DNA of 64,000 nucleotides from Macrococcus armenti. Lineage in GTDB: Bacteria > Bacillota > Bacilli > Staphylococcales > Staphylococcaceae. Where the stretch lies: positions 1,116,001 through 1,180,000 of the forward strand of contig NZ_CP083608.1 in the NCBI RefSeq assembly GCF_020097135.1, written 5' to 3'. Both the position numbers and the translations under genes were made by a program. Below, one piece after another: positions 1 to 10,326 of this stretch. Below the pieces are notes generated by a model, which searched no databases, was not told where the DNA came from, and saw nothing but the letters and a program-made list of their open reading frames with translations. Positions within the stretch are counted from its first letter, which is position 1, and every line of letters begins with the position of its first letter.

Positions 1-1029
1 CTTTGTACCTACAATCTCAGTTTTATCATTATCTTTTAAAGATGCAGCAAAAACCTCTGATGCACTTGCAGACCCTTCATTCAGAATGATAACTATATGA
101 AGCTCGCTTGTCGCACTGTCAGAATCATTTTTAGCTTTAATTGCTTCTTTATTACCCTCTTTATCCTCAGTTTGAACAATGATTTCACCTTTTTCTAAAA
201 AAAGTTCAGCCATTTTTCTTGCCTCTTCTAAGTAACCACCAGGATTATCACGTAAATCTATGACAAGTCGCTTCATCCCTTCGTCATGCATCTTATGTAA
301 CGCTGTTTTAAATTCATCCGCCGTACCTTCCTGGAACTTTGTAACTGTTAATATTGCAGTCCCATCTTTATTTAACTTACTTTCTACACTATTCATATGT
401 ATTTTGTCGCGAATAATTTTTACATCAAATGGCTCTGCATCTCCACGTTTTAACGTTAATGTTACAGCAGTCCCTTTTTTACCTCTTACAAGCTTTACAA
501 CTTCCTGAGTTGATTTGCCTTCTACAGATTTATTATCAACAGCCTGAATAATATCACCAGACTTTACACCAGCTTTTTGAGCAGGTGCCCCTTTAATCGG
601 ACTACTTATCATAATCTTTTTATCTTTTTCTACTATTTCAGTACCAATACCTTGAAAATCTCCTTGCATTGATTCAGTAAAATCAGATTGTTCATCTTTA
701 GTCATATACTCACTATATGGATCGTCTAAACCATTCACCATCCCTTTGATTGCACCATCGATTAACTTTTCTTTATCTACTTTCGTATAGTATTTATCAT
801 TCAAAGTATCATACACGGCGTAAAGCTTTACAAAATCCGAACGCTTCTGAGCATTATCACTAATGATCTTATTATTGCCGCTCAATATCGCAAATGCTGT
901 CACAGCTGCAGTTATGATAATAGTTGATATTATCATCATAATAAATTTAAATGGTGATATTACGTAATTTCTCTTATCATTTTTCTTTTCGTATTTATAT
1001 TGTTCGTATTCCTTATGTTCAGTCATCAT
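1..1029 (-). CDS. ctpA: C-terminal processing serine protease CtpA (S41), 3' end outside window
   Basis: The first 343 codons are present and the gene runs off the left edge. It begins with a short basic cytoplasmic stretch and one membrane anchor (about residues 22-42). A PDZ-like region follows around residues 110-190 (IKGAPAQKAGVKSGDII), then the start of the S41 core. The segment NEGSASASE holds the expected catalytic Ser; the catalytic Lys lies beyond the edge. Members cleave the C-terminal ends of envelope proteins. Two adjacent ATGs (1029 and 1026) are possible starts behind a weak GGATGTGA ribosome site. The gene follows the terminator of the thyA-yozE operon by about 55 bp, so it probably has its own promoter. 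The family call is firm; the symbol rests on similarity to staphylococcal CtpA. Confidence 0.9.
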   Translation of the reverse strand, partial: MMTEHKEYEQYKYEKKNDKRNYVISPFKFIMMIISTIIITAAVTAFAILSGNNKIISDNAQKRSDFVKLYAVYDTLNDKYYTKVDKEKLIDGAIKGMVNGLDDPYSEYMTKDEQSDFTESMQGDFQGIGTEIVEKDKKIMISSPIKGAPAQKAGVKSGDIIQAVDNKSVEGKSTQEVVKLVRGKKGTAVTLTLKRGDAEPFDVKIIRDKIHMNSVESKLNKDGTAILTVTKFQEGTADEFKTALHKMHDEGMKRLVIDLRDNPGGYLEEARKMAELFLEKGEIIVQTEDKEGNKEAIKAKNDSDSATSELHIVIILNEGSASASEVFAASLKDNDKTEIVGTK

Positions 1030-1065
1030 TTCACATCCAAATCATCGTTATATTATTTTAGTATA

Positions 1066-1109
1066 TAAAAAATAATATAATAAAGCACGTATCATATATG
1101 ATACGTGCT
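1066..1109 (-). terminator. Rho-independent terminator after yozE
   Basis: A perfect 26-base palindrome occupies 1084-1109 (arms AGCACGTATCATA and TATGATACGTGCT). On the minus strand a T-rich run follows (1066-1083). The stem contains the first bases of the yozE stop codon. It closes the nine-gene thyA-yozE operon. Confidence 0.8.
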
Positions 1110-1329
1110 AAAATTTTTGCCATTCAGTATACTTTTCATATAATTGATCAAATATTGAAAGTGACATATCTCCACTCCCATATTCTTCGATATATGTTGA
1201 AATCACATGAAAATCACTCGTATCTTTTGGGAACATTAAATCATTGAATACAGCTTCAGCAAATGTGCCGTATTCATTTTTAGCGCCTCTTTCATTTAAT
1301 ACGAAGTGATAAAATGATGCTTTGTTCAT
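1108..1329 (-). CDS. yozE: YozE family (UPF0346, SAM-like fold) small protein
   Basis: This 73-residue acidic protein has the YozE SAM-like family pattern: SFYHFVL at the N-terminus, a central FAEAVFNDLMFPK and an aromatic-rich C-terminus. Length matches the family (about 70-75 residues). The biochemical role of the family is unknown to me. Its ATG overlaps the last base of the crr stop codon, so it is translationally coupled to crr. It is the last gene of the operon, directly before a strong terminator. Confidence 0.85.
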   Translation of the reverse strand: MNKASFYHFVLNERGAKNEYGTFAEAVFNDLMFPKDTSDFHVISTYIEEYGSGDMSLSIFDQLYEKYTEWQKF

Positions 1330-1829
1330 TACTTCATCTCAACTGTCATAACAGGTGTCTCACCTTTTGTTAATAAAGTTTGATTTTCAAATTTAATTTC
1401 AGATAATACATCTGAGTTTGTAATGATAACAGGAGAAATAATTGAAGATGCTTCTTTTTCAATCAATGCGATATCAAACTCTAATAAAGTATCTCCTTTT
1501 TGAACAATATCTCCCTGGCTTATGTGCGTTTTGAAACCTGCCCCTTTCATCGCAACCGTTTCAAGTCCAACATGGATTAATAGTTCAACACCATTTTCTG
1601 CCTTAATACCAATCGCATGCTTTGTAGGGAATACATTTACAACTTCTCCTGAAATCGGTGCAGCTACAATACCCTCAGTAGGCTTAATTCCAAAACCTTC
1701 ACCCATCATTTTTTGTGCAAAAACTGGATCGGGAATATCTTCAATTGCTACATATTCACCAGTAATAGGTGAAACGATTTCTATTTTTTTACTTTGCGGC
1801 TCACTTTTACCAAACATTTTTTTAAACAT
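1329..1829 (-). CDS. crr: PTS glucose-type IIA component (EIIA-Glc)
   Basis: This is a stand-alone 166-residue cytosolic IIA domain of the sugar phosphotransferase system, which passes phosphate from HPr to IIB domains. The active-site His is H86 in LLIHVGLETV, and the second conserved His is H71 in PTKHAIGI. The family turn APISGEVV is also present. Ribosome site GGAGAGAG precedes the ATG. It sits 12 bp after msrB and overlaps yozE by one base. No IIB or IIC gene is nearby, so it probably serves permeases encoded elsewhere. A regulatory role is possible but not shown. Confidence 0.92.
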   Translation of the reverse strand: MFKKMFGKSEPQSKKIEIVSPITGEYVAIEDIPDPVFAQKMMGEGFGIKPTEGIVAAPISGEVVNVFPTKHAIGIKAENGVELLIHVGLETVAMKGAGFKTHISQGDIVQKGDTLLEFDIALIEKEASSIISPVIITNSDVLSEIKFENQTLLTKGETPVMTVEMK

Positions 1830-1841
1830 AGTCTCTCTCCT

Positions 1842-2270
1842 TTATTTTTCGTTAAACAATTTCGTGTATTGATCATAACCGAGCTCAGTTAATTTATTAT
1901 ACGGTATAAACTGAATGCTCGCAGAATTTATACAATATCTTAGGCCGCCCTTATCGATTGGACCATCATTAAACACATGACCTAAATGGCTGTCGCTTAT
2001 TTCACTACGTACTTCTGTCCTCGTCATACCATGTGATTTATCAACGAGTTCAATAATCTCATCATTACTGATTGCCTTAGAAAAACTTGGCCACCCACAT
2101 GATGAATCGAACTTATCCTCTGAAGTAAACAACGGCTTTCCACTCAGTTTATCGACATAAATACCTTTTTCAAAATGATTCCAGTATTCATTCTGAAAAG
2201 GTGGCTCTGTACCATTTTCTTTTATTACATAATACTCAATATCATTCAGTTGTGTTACATCCTTTTTCAA
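1842..2270 (-). CDS. msrB: Peptide methionine-(R)-S-oxide reductase MsrB
   Basis: Reduces the R epimer of methionine sulfoxide in proteins in the cytosol. The 142-residue protein has the SelR/MsrB signatures [20 protein letters not shown] and RYCINSA. The catalytic Cys is C113, and C58 (SSCGWPSF) is the likely resolving Cys. No paired CxxC zinc sites are seen, so this is the zinc-free type. Its ATG overlaps the msrA stop by four bases (ATGA), so the two stereospecific repair enzymes are co-translated. Confidence 0.95.
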   Translation of the reverse strand: MKKDVTQLNDIEYYVIKENGTEPPFQNEYWNHFEKGIYVDKLSGKPLFTSEDKFDSSCGWPSFSKAISNDEIIELVDKSHGMTRTEVRSEISDSHLGHVFNDGPIDKGGLRYCINSASIQFIPYNKLTELGYDQYTKLFNEK

Positions 2271-2788
2271 TTCGTATCCCCCCAGTGCTGCTCAATAAAC
2301 GCCCTTCTTCCTGAACCGATTTGATAGCGTTCATAATATAATGGTGCTTTTTTATAATAATATTGATGTCCTTCTTCTGCTGGATAGAAATTACGATAAG
2401 CTATGACTGGTGTATTCACACGTTCTTTAAAAATTTTCGCTTTATTTAATTCGTCAATATATTGAATCGCCGAACATTTCTGTGAATCATCATGATAAAA
2501 AATTGCAGGAGCATAACTTTCACCACGGTCAAAAAACTGTCCTTCATTATCAGTAGGGTCAAATGTCATAAAGAAGATTTTTAATATTTCCTCAAATGAT
2601 ATCTTATTCTCATCAAATGTTATTTGAACCGCTTCTCTATGCCCTGTTGTATTCGTACATACTTGTTCGTACGTAGGATTTTCTACATGACCTCCACTAT
2701 ATCCACTAATAACACTTAATACGCCGTCAAAAGTGTCAAATGGTTTAACTAAACACCAGAAGCAGCCTCCTGCGAGTGTGGCTTTCAT
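2267..2788 (-). CDS. msrA: Peptide methionine-(S)-S-oxide reductase MsrA
   Basis: Reduces the S epimer of methionine sulfoxide. The 173-residue protein begins with the MsrA signature GGCFWC, catalytic Cys C9, and contains [16 protein letters not shown] and GHREAVQI. Ribosome site GGGGAGTG precedes the ATG. It lies four bases after ypmS and overlaps msrB by four bases. The order msrA-msrB-crr-yozE resembles staphylococcal chromosomes. Probably expressed from the upstream thyA promoter; no promoter is visible in the tiny gaps. Confidence 0.95.
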   Translation of the reverse strand: MKATLAGGCFWCLVKPFDTFDGVLSVISGYSGGHVENPTYEQVCTNTTGHREAVQITFDENKISFEEILKIFFMTFDPTDNEGQFFDRGESYAPAIFYHDDSQKCSAIQYIDELNKAKIFKERVNTPVIAYRNFYPAEEGHQYYYKKAPLYYERYQIGSGRRAFIEQHWGDTN

Positions 2789-2792
2789 AATA

Positions 2793-3344
2793 TCACTCCC
2801 CTAACTCTATATCAAATACCCACTTATTATCATCTGTAATCGATTTTAATACTAATTTCGTACCATTTTTCTTTATTATGCCCATATGATAGTATAGAGC
2901 AGATTGTTTTACACTAAGTGTTACGTCGTCCGGTAATTTACCAAACTTTTTAACGAGTTGTAATTGCTGCTTTTTGTTTAATGGCAATTGACCAATACTG
3001 ATTTGTTCAATATGTAATTTTAATGTACCATCAACTTCCACATCCGGCTTCGTTATCATCGTCGTCTTTACTTCTTTGTTAAGCATATTTGTCGTACTGA
3101 CAATTTTAATTTTATGGTCTTCAATAGAAAGTTTCGTATAACGATCATCTGGCAAATATTTAGCAATCGTTGACTCGTTTAAAATTAATTTATCATTAAA
3201 TTGTACAGAAATCTTTTCTGAAAGAACGCTCTCTTCCTCATTTTGCGTTAGTTCATGGTTTATCAACAGGAATAAGAAAATATTACAAATTGCTAGTAAT
3301 ATAAATAGAACGAACCAAATCGGTTTTTTTATTATGTTAATCAT
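2793..3344 (-). CDS. ypmS: YpmS family (DUF2140) membrane-anchored protein
   Basis: One N-terminal membrane segment (about residues 7-28) precedes an extracytoplasmic domain resembling the YpmS/DUF2140 family, whose function is not established. The reading frame is open further upstream, into degV, but that extension is basic and antisense-like in composition. The ATG at 3344, which overlaps the degV stop by 8 bases and is followed at once by the hydrophobic anchor, is the better start and gives 183 residues. Co-translated with degV and followed four bases later by msrA. Confidence 0.72.
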   Translation of the reverse strand: MINIIKKPIWFVLFILLAICNIFLFLLINHELTQNEEESVLSEKISVQFNDKLILNESTIAKYLPDDRYTKLSIEDHKIKIVSTTNMLNKEVKTTMITKPDVEVDGTLKLHIEQISIGQLPLNKKQQLQLVKKFGKLPDDVTLSVKQSALYYHMGIIKKNGTKLVLKSITDDNKWVFDIELGE

Positions 3345-4178
3345 TATAACCGAATACGGATAAACCAATTGCACCAGGACCTGTATGCGTTGAAACAATT
3401 GGTGTTGTTGTATGAATCGTAATTTTCTCATCTGTAAATGGAGAAAGGGCCGCTTCAACTTTCGTTAATAAGTCACCTGCATCTGCTTCAGATATACCTA
3501 TTTTTAAATATTTGTATTGTTCACTCATTGCTTTAACTTCTTTCGTTAACAGTTTTACGACTGCATTTTGAGTTCTTGCATTTTGAAGCACTTGAATTTC
3601 TCCATCAATGACTTGAGCGACAGGTTTCAAATTCATTAAGCCCCCGATAAATCCTTTACCACGAGAGATTCGTCCACCTTTGCGTAAATAATCAAGTTGT
3701 GATATTACAAGAAATAATTTAGATTGTGATTTCATTATTTCAATAGCAGCGACAATTTCATCCATAGATTTATGTTTTATAATCAGTTCCACTACATTTT
3801 GAATAATAAATCCATATGATTGTGCGATAAATCCAGAATCAATGACAGTAACATTCCCATCTACCATAGATGCGGCAGTCTGCGCGCTGTTTAATGTTCC
3901 ACTTAAGCGATGTGTCATATGCAGACTCAATATTTCATATCCTTCATCTATATACTTCTCATATGTTTCTACAAATTTACCAGTTGCAGGCTGGCTCGTT
4001 TTTGGGATTTCTTTAGATGCCACCAATTTATTTAAATATTCCTGTGAAGAAATTTCTTCCTGGTCTAAATAAGTTTTGCCATCCATCACGATATTTAATG
4101 GCACTTGCACAATCCCATGATCCACTAAATATTGTGCGGGTAAGTCGTGTGTTGAATCCACAATTAATTTTATTTTAC

Positions 4179-4182
<4 letters not shown>
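3337..4182 (-). CDS. DegV family fatty-acid-binding protein
   Basis: The 281-residue DegV protein has the N-terminal IVDSTHDLP motif, the TSQPATGKF segment and the HMTHRLSGTLNSA region that line the fatty-acid site. RKGGRISRGKGF lies in the second subdomain. Family members (FakB in Staphylococcus) present bound fatty acids to the kinase FakA for phosphorylation. Which acyl chain this copy prefers cannot be read from sequence. Its ATG overlaps the plsC stop by four bases. The adjacent acyltransferase supports a role in phospholipid synthesis from fatty acids. Confidence 0.9.
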
Positions 4183-6350
<2,168 letters not shown>

Positions 6351-6403
6351 TGCGCCACCTCTTTCTATTTTTACTTATATACATTATAATACATTTATAT
6401 AAG

Positions 6404-6433
6404 TTACATTTAAAGAATTACATATTGTAATAT
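6404..6433 (+). promoter_or_regulatory. Possible promoter of the 26-codon ORF
   Basis: TTACAT (6404-6409), an 18-base spacer and TAATAT (6428-6433), about 35 bp before the ATG at 6468. The match is imperfect; the strong ribosome site downstream is the better evidence for expression. Confidence 0.35.
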
Positions 6434-6467
6434 TAAACATGTATGTATAAAGAACGAAGGAGTGAAT

Positions 6468-6548
6468 ATGATGGATGCTTCAATTATGGTAGTTTCAGGA
6501 CTATTTCTTTTATTATGCTATATGATTAGTATGTGCATTACAGAATAA
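6468..6548 (+). CDS. Unrecognised 26-residue single-pass membrane peptide
   Basis: A short ORF of 26 codons begins ATGATG and follows an excellent ribosome site, GAAGGAGTG, with good spacing. The peptide starts with MMDASIMVVSG, has a hydrophobic run (VVSGLFLLLCYMI) and ends SMCITE. It would span the membrane once. A perfect 17-bp hairpin terminator starts 13 bases after its stop, so a complete small transcription unit is visible. It lies in the gap between divergent thyA and the convergent methyltransferase gene. I do not recognise a family. It could be a small membrane regulator or a type I toxin-like peptide; neither is shown. Confidence 0.6.
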   Translation: MMDASIMVVSGLFLLLCYMISMCITE

Positions 6549-6560
6549 TCTCATTTAATA

Positions 6561-6598
6561 ATAAACAGCACTGAAGTAAACACTTCAGTGCTGTTTAT
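6561..6598. terminator. Bidirectional terminator between the small ORF and the methyltransferase gene
   Basis: Perfect 17-bp stem with a 4-base loop (ATAAACAGCACTGAAGT and complement). T-rich flank on both sides. The right arm overlaps the last codons of the minus-strand gene ending at 6585. Confidence 0.8.
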
Positions 6599-7388
6599 TT
6601 ATTAAGTATCCATAATGTGTCACAGTATTTCGTCTTACTGACATGATAAACCCATAATCTTTAATAATTGGTGAATTATATTCTGCACGTAAAACGACTT
6701 TACCATACTTTGACGTAACGTAATCTAATAAAACATCATCATTTTGTTCATCATTATTAACAAACTTTACTAAATGGTTAATGTTCGATGTTTCAATCGT
6801 ATTGTGGTAAAGACAATCGACATAATATACATCATATGCTACTTTCGAATGAACAACTGATCCATATTGAAATTGAATTCTGTCAAATGCTTGCTTTAAA
6901 TCTCTATTTATATGGTTACAGTAATAGTGCATACTCCACTTTATAGTAAAATGAATATAAAAATTTTGTTCAAACGCTGTAAATTGAGCATGCGGTAACG
7001 TTAATGCCATTAACATTAAGTCGTTTCCTAACCCCATCGTACAGTCTGCAATGCGCTGTGTACAATTTTCATCTTCAGCTATCATCTGAACTAAAGGTGG
7101 CAATACGCCATTTTTTTTATATTCCTTAAATTTTATATTCATCGTACTTTCCTGATAGCTAATTTTTTCATCAGGTGAAATATATAAATATATACCGTTT
7201 TTCTGGATGATGAGTACTGGCGTTGTTGAATTTGTAAAAAGTGATTTGATTGTACGTTTTTTTCTTTCTGTTAACTGGAATTGAATGTTATATTGTTGTA
7301 AATCATTACGAATGTTTTCAACATACATCAAAACATTCGCATCAGGCTTTACACAAGTTGTAACACGCAGAAAATTAACAGTTTTCAT
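6585..7388 (-). CDS. Predicted class I SAM-dependent methyltransferase (YpiP-like)
   Basis: About 267 residues. [14 protein letters not shown] resembles motif I of SAM-binding Rossmann folds, and [11 protein letters not shown] fits a later catalytic strand. The N-terminus starts [17 protein letters not shown]. The overall pattern recalls Bacillus YpiP and the RsmJ-type rRNA methyltransferases, but the substrate is not known. The preferred ATG at 7388 lies within the end of brxB (14-base overlap), with a TTG immediately before it. The 3' end is inside the bidirectional terminator. Assignment to the fold is moderate. Confidence 0.6.
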   Translation of the reverse strand: MKTVNFLRVTTCVKPDANVLMYVENIRNDLQQYNIQFQLTERKKRTIKSLFTNSTTPVLIIQKNGIYLYISPDEKISYQESTMNIKFKEYKKNGVLPPLVQMIAEDENCTQRIADCTMGLGNDLMLMALTLPHAQFTAFEQNFYIHFTIKWSMHYYCNHINRDLKQAFDRIQFQYGSVVHSKVAYDVYYVDCLYHNTIETSNINHLVKFVNNDEQNDDVLLDYVTSKYGKVVLRAEYNSPIIKDYGFIMSVRRNTVTHYGYLINKQH

Positions 7389-7806
7389 CAAATTGTTCTT
7401 TTATGTCCATACATAGCTCTTCAACAGGACGTCCTTCTATATGCTCTCTTGGTATAAAGCCAACTAAAGTCTTTCCTTTAAATAGAGCCATTGAAGGACT
7501 TGATGGTACTTGTGCGATATATTCCCTCATCGTATCTGTAGCTTCTCTATCCTGACCCGCAAAAACTGTAACAACATGATCAGGTTTAATCGGGTTCTGA
7601 GTAGCGACTGTAACTGCAGCTGGTCGTGCAAGTCCAGCTGCGCAACCACATACTGAATTCACAACGACAAATGTCGTTTCTTCTCCTACTGAATTAAAAT
7701 GGTCATTAACCGCTTCACTCGTTTCAAGTGAAATAAATCCGTGATTCGTTAATTCACTTCTCATTCCTTCAGATAATTGTTTCATATAAGCTTCATATGC
7801 ATTCAT
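7375..7806 (-). CDS. brxB: Bacilliredoxin (BrxA/BrxB family)
   Basis: A 143-residue thioredoxin-fold protein that removes bacillithiol from S-bacillithiolated proteins. The unusual CGC redox motif is seen in [14 protein letters not shown] (C53 and C55). The cis-Pro region is [13 protein letters not shown]. Ribosome site AAAGGAG precedes the ATG. It sits between cvfC and a methyltransferase gene in one operon. bshA (bacillithiol synthesis) and ypdA (bacillithiol disulfide reductase) also occur in this window. A and B paralogues are not distinguishable with certainty here. Confidence 0.88.
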   Translation of the reverse strand: MNAYEAYMKQLSEGMRSELTNHGFISLETSEAVNDHFNSVGEETTFVVVNSVCGCAAGLARPAAVTVATQNPIKPDHVVTVFAGQDREATDTMREYIAQVPSSPSMALFKGKTLVGFIPREHIEGRPVEELCMDIKEQFDENC

Positions 7807-7808
7807 AG

Positions 7809-8927
7809 TTATTCTCCTTTATTTCTATTTGATATTTGTTTCCATACAGATCCAACAGCTTTTTCACCATTCATTATGCGTTCATATGCCATTTTCACCT
7901 GCAGTCGTACTTCAAATGCAGCATCGTCTAAGTGAGCTTTTAAGTAAGGTAAACTTGTCTCATCACCTTCATCATATATAAACATGGCCGCACGCCATCT
8001 TACTATTGGAGATTTATCACTTAATGCATCATGCATTACTGGCAAACTTTCTTTAAATCCAAAGTCACTCAATGTATCACCTGATGTTCTTCTAACGGCG
8101 ATATTTTTATCGTGCATCGCAAGATGAAGAAGCGGCAAAACGCTTTTATCCTCTATCATTCCTAGAAACATAACTGCAAGTCTTCTTAATTGAGGCGCTT
8201 CATCATTTAACACAACTTTGAAAAATTCAATATCTGTTTCATCTGGTGTTGGATATGCATCGAGCATACGATAACGCGCTTTCCAGTCTTCAGTATTTAA
8301 GTATGTCTCAATGGAAACACGACTTAATCGCTTAGTTAAATCCTCATGTTTATTTTCCTGACCTATTACAACAAGTTCTGCAAGTCGTTCATCTGTATAC
8401 AAAGCATCAAGTTCATCTTTTATCGTTTTAATAATTTCTTCATCTGTACCGTAACGAACACCAAAATCAACCCATTTTCTAAGTAATATGACATTATCGT
8501 CATCATTCTGACTGTTTAACATCGCATCGATAAAACGAACATCGAGTTGTTTTCTTGTCTCATTTTCATGAGATGTTACTTTAATTTGATAAGGGATATT
8601 TTTAAAATGCAGCACTTCAACCGATTTTTCACCTGAATCAATCGTTTCTTTCATCATTTCATTCATTTCATCTGATTGATCAAACACGTTTTTTATTTGA
8701 GGTAATAACATCTCCCAGTCACTTCTCGGCTTTTTATCAACTGAAATAAAATCCATTGCCTGGAATATTGATTGAATGTCTTCTATATGAAGTAAAGCAT
8801 TAATAAATTCAGGATTACTGTCACTTATTTCATTATATGTAATGCTTTTATTATCATTTTTACTTACATCTAATGTGATTTTTAAAGTGTTAGGACTCGG
8901 TGTCGGGTCTATTCTTTTTATTTGCAT
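7809..8927 (-). CDS. cvfC: CvfC-like protein: Nfu N-terminal-like domain plus HEAT repeats
   Basis: The 372-residue protein starts with a segment like the Nfu/NifU N-terminal domain ([15 protein letters not shown]). From about residue 190 it has HEAT-type helical repeats: [31 protein letters not shown] and [14 protein letters not shown]. Length and domain order match staphylococcal conserved virulence factor C, recalled from knowledge and not tested. Molecular function is unclear; HEAT repeats suggest protein binding. Strong ribosome site AGGAGG. Two bases separate it from brxB, and the upstream zinc-finger gene ends 9 bp before it. Confidence 0.72.
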   Translation of the reverse strand: MQIKRIDPTPSPNTLKITLDVSKNDNKSITYNEISDSNPEFINALLHIEDIQSIFQAMDFISVDKKPRSDWEMLLPQIKNVFDQSDEMNEMMKETIDSGEKSVEVLHFKNIPYQIKVTSHENETRKQLDVRFIDAMLNSQNDDDNVILLRKWVDFGVRYGTDEEIIKTIKDELDALYTDERLAELVVIGQENKHEDLTKRLSRVSIETYLNTEDWKARYRMLDAYPTPDETDIEFFKVVLNDEAPQLRRLAVMFLGMIEDKSVLPLLHLAMHDKNIAVRRTSGDTLSDFGFKESLPVMHDALSDKSPIVRWRAAMFIYDEGDETSLPYLKAHLDDAAFEVRLQVKMAYERIMNGEKAVGSVWKQISNRNKGE

Positions 8928-8936
8928 AAGTTCCTC

Positions 8937-9119
8937 CTATTGAAGTATATTTCCTAGTCGTTTTATTTCTATACCGACCGAACATTTTTTTATACAATAA
9001 TGATGTGCATAATTTTTATTATATTGCTTTCGATGATATTCTTTAAGCAGACAATGCTCACAGTAATGATCATTAAGTTTATCTATTGTACGCAACGTCG
9101 CTTTCTGACTGATGTTCAT
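8937..9119 (-). CDS. Small zinc-finger protein (zf family PF10782-like)
   Basis: A 60-residue protein with YCEHCLLKEYHRK and HHYCIKKCSVG, giving paired Cys plus His residues that could bind zinc. It matches the small zinc-finger proteins of Bacillus and Staphylococcus. Ribosome site GAGGTGG precedes the ATG. It leads the operon with cvfC, brxB and the methyltransferase. Function unknown. Confidence 0.75.
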   Translation of the reverse strand: MNISQKATLRTIDKLNDHYCEHCLLKEYHRKQYNKNYAHHYCIKKCSVGIEIKRLGNILQ

Positions 9120-9137
9120 ATTTCCACCTCAAAATAT

Positions 9138-9146
9138 AGTATAACA
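9138..9146 (-). promoter_or_regulatory. Possible extended -10 promoter for the zinc finger-cvfC operon
   Basis: On the minus strand TG-T-TATACT, an extended -10 element, ends 19 bp before the ATG at 9119. The -35 region is poor. An inverted repeat with arms ATACA and TGTAT (9149-9160) lies just upstream. Confidence 0.4.
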
Positions 9147-9184
9147 AATACACTTGTATATGAAATGTAGTTTGCCTATACATA

Positions 9185-9213
9185 TTGCAATATCACTATA
9201 TACCCCATATAAT
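9185..9213 (+). promoter_or_regulatory. Sigma-A promoter of the queuosine-precursor transporter operon
   Basis: TTGCAA (9185-9190), 17-base spacer, consensus TATAAT (9208-9213). It lies 32 bp before the ATG at 9245, so the leader is too short for a riboswitch; no preQ1 aptamer is visible. Confidence 0.75.
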
Positions 9214-9244
9214 ACTAAAGTTGACTTTAAAAAGGAGGTAAAAT

Positions 9245-9925
9245 ATGACGAACGAAATTTGGGCATTAATTGCGTTTTTAGCGACATTTCTATTGCTCGT
9301 TATAATGTACAAGTACTTTGGTAAAGAAGGATTATTTGTTTGGGTCGCAATCGGGACTATAATTGCAAATATTCAGGTTACGAAGTCGGTTGAGCTCTTC
9401 AGCATTTCAGCGACGCTTGGGAACGTTTTATTTGCATCTATCTATTTAGCAACAGATATCCTAAATGATAAATACGGACGACGTACTGCAAAAAAAGCTG
9501 TCTGGTTAGGATTTGCATCTGCAATTATTATGACGATTCTAATGACAATTTCTCTCCAGTTTAAACCAGGTGAAAGTGATATCGCTCAGCAAAGTTTAGA
9601 AACATTATTCGGAATAGTACCGCGTATCGTGCTCGGTTCTATTGTTGCATATATTATTGGCCAGTACGTAGATGTATATTTATTTAACAAAATTAAACAG
9701 AAGTTTTCATCGGATAAAACATTTATTATTCGTGCATACGGCAGTACAATCATAAGTTCAATTATTGATACTGCATTATTTACAGTCATTGCATTTACCG
9801 GTATATTACCTAACAATGTACTGTTCGAAATATTCATCACGACTTATTTATTCAAACTCATATCAACGTTGCTAAATGTTCCGTTTGGTTATTGGGCGAA
9901 ATCATATCATAAAGAGGATATATAA
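9245..9925 (+). CDS. yhhQ: Queuosine precursor transporter (YhhQ/DUF165 family)
   Basis: A 226-residue integral membrane protein with about six hydrophobic helices. The family hallmark LATDILNDKYGRRTAKK is at about residues 68-85, followed by FKPGESDIAQQSLETLFG. The YhhQ family takes up preQ0/preQ1 or queuine for tRNA queuosine modification. Ribosome site AAAGGAGGT is near consensus. The following RNase H-like gene overlaps its stop by one base. No queuosine synthesis gene is in the window, which fits salvage. Confidence 0.9.
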   Translation: MTNEIWALIAFLATFLLLVIMYKYFGKEGLFVWVAIGTIIANIQVTKSVELFSISATLGNVLFASIYLATDILNDKYGRRTAKKAVWLGFASAIIMTILMTISLQFKPGESDIAQQSLETLFGIVPRIVLGSIVAYIIGQYVDVYLFNKIKQKFSSDKTFIIRAYGSTIISSIIDTALFTVIAFTGILPNNVLFEIFITTYLFKLISTLLNVPFGYWAKSYHKEDI

Positions 9926-10314
9926 TGGTACAAGTTTTCATTGATGCAGCAACAAGACAATCTCCATTACAAAGTGCATGCGGCATTGTTATCAAGCACG
10001 ATAGTTCTATTATAGAACATGGTGAATATCTGGGTGAAATCGATAATCATCACGCTGAGTGGCAAAGTTTAATTATTGCATTAAAAGTATGTAAGAAACA
10101 TAAATTTACATCACTATTAATAAAAACAGATTCAAAAATCGTTGCGGACTCCATTCAGAAAAATTATGTTAAGAATCAAGAATATAAACAATATTTATCA
10201 GCAATTCATGAATTAGAGAAAGCTTTCGAATTATTAATTATCGACTGGATTCCAAGAAACATGAATAAACACGCAGATACGATAGCGAGAAGAACCTTAA
10301 ATCAAATTCATTGA
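9925..10314 (+). CDS. RNase HI-like protein
   Basis: The 129-residue protein has the RNase H fold with a candidate catalytic set: D7 (VFIDAAT), E45 (HAEWQSL), D69 (IKTDSK) and D118 (KHADTIARR). The sequence WIPRNMNKHAD is typical of RNase HI and related RVT_3 proteins. It should cleave RNA in RNA-DNA hybrids, but the substrate is not shown. It starts in the TAATG overlap with the transporter gene. Its last codons overlap the convergent HAD gene by 7 bases, inside a perfect hairpin. Confidence 0.8.
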   Translation: MVQVFIDAATRQSPLQSACGIVIKHDSSIIEHGEYLGEIDNHHAEWQSLIIALKVCKKHKFTSLLIKTDSKIVADSIQKNYVKNQEYKQYLSAIHELEKAFELLIIDWIPRNMNKHADTIARRTLNQIH

Positions 10315-10326
10315 TTTAAGGTTCTT
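10290..10326. terminator. Hairpin terminator shared by the convergent RNase H-like and HAD genes
   Basis: Perfect 16-bp stem (AAGAACCTTAAATCAA and complement) around a 5-base loop. Both stop codons lie within it. The T-tract is short in both directions, so termination may be partial. Confidence 0.6.

Noticed and set aside
1522-1872. 116-codon plus-strand ORF opposite crr
   Set aside because: Opposite a certain gene with active-site His; no ribosome site.
3345-3458. N-terminal extension of YpmS
   Set aside because: The extra codons lie within degV, lack a ribosome site and would put a charged segment before the membrane anchor.
9120-9244. PreQ1 riboswitch before the queuosine-precursor transporter
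   Set aside because: The promoter leaves only about 25 bases of leader, and no preQ1 aptamer consensus is visible.
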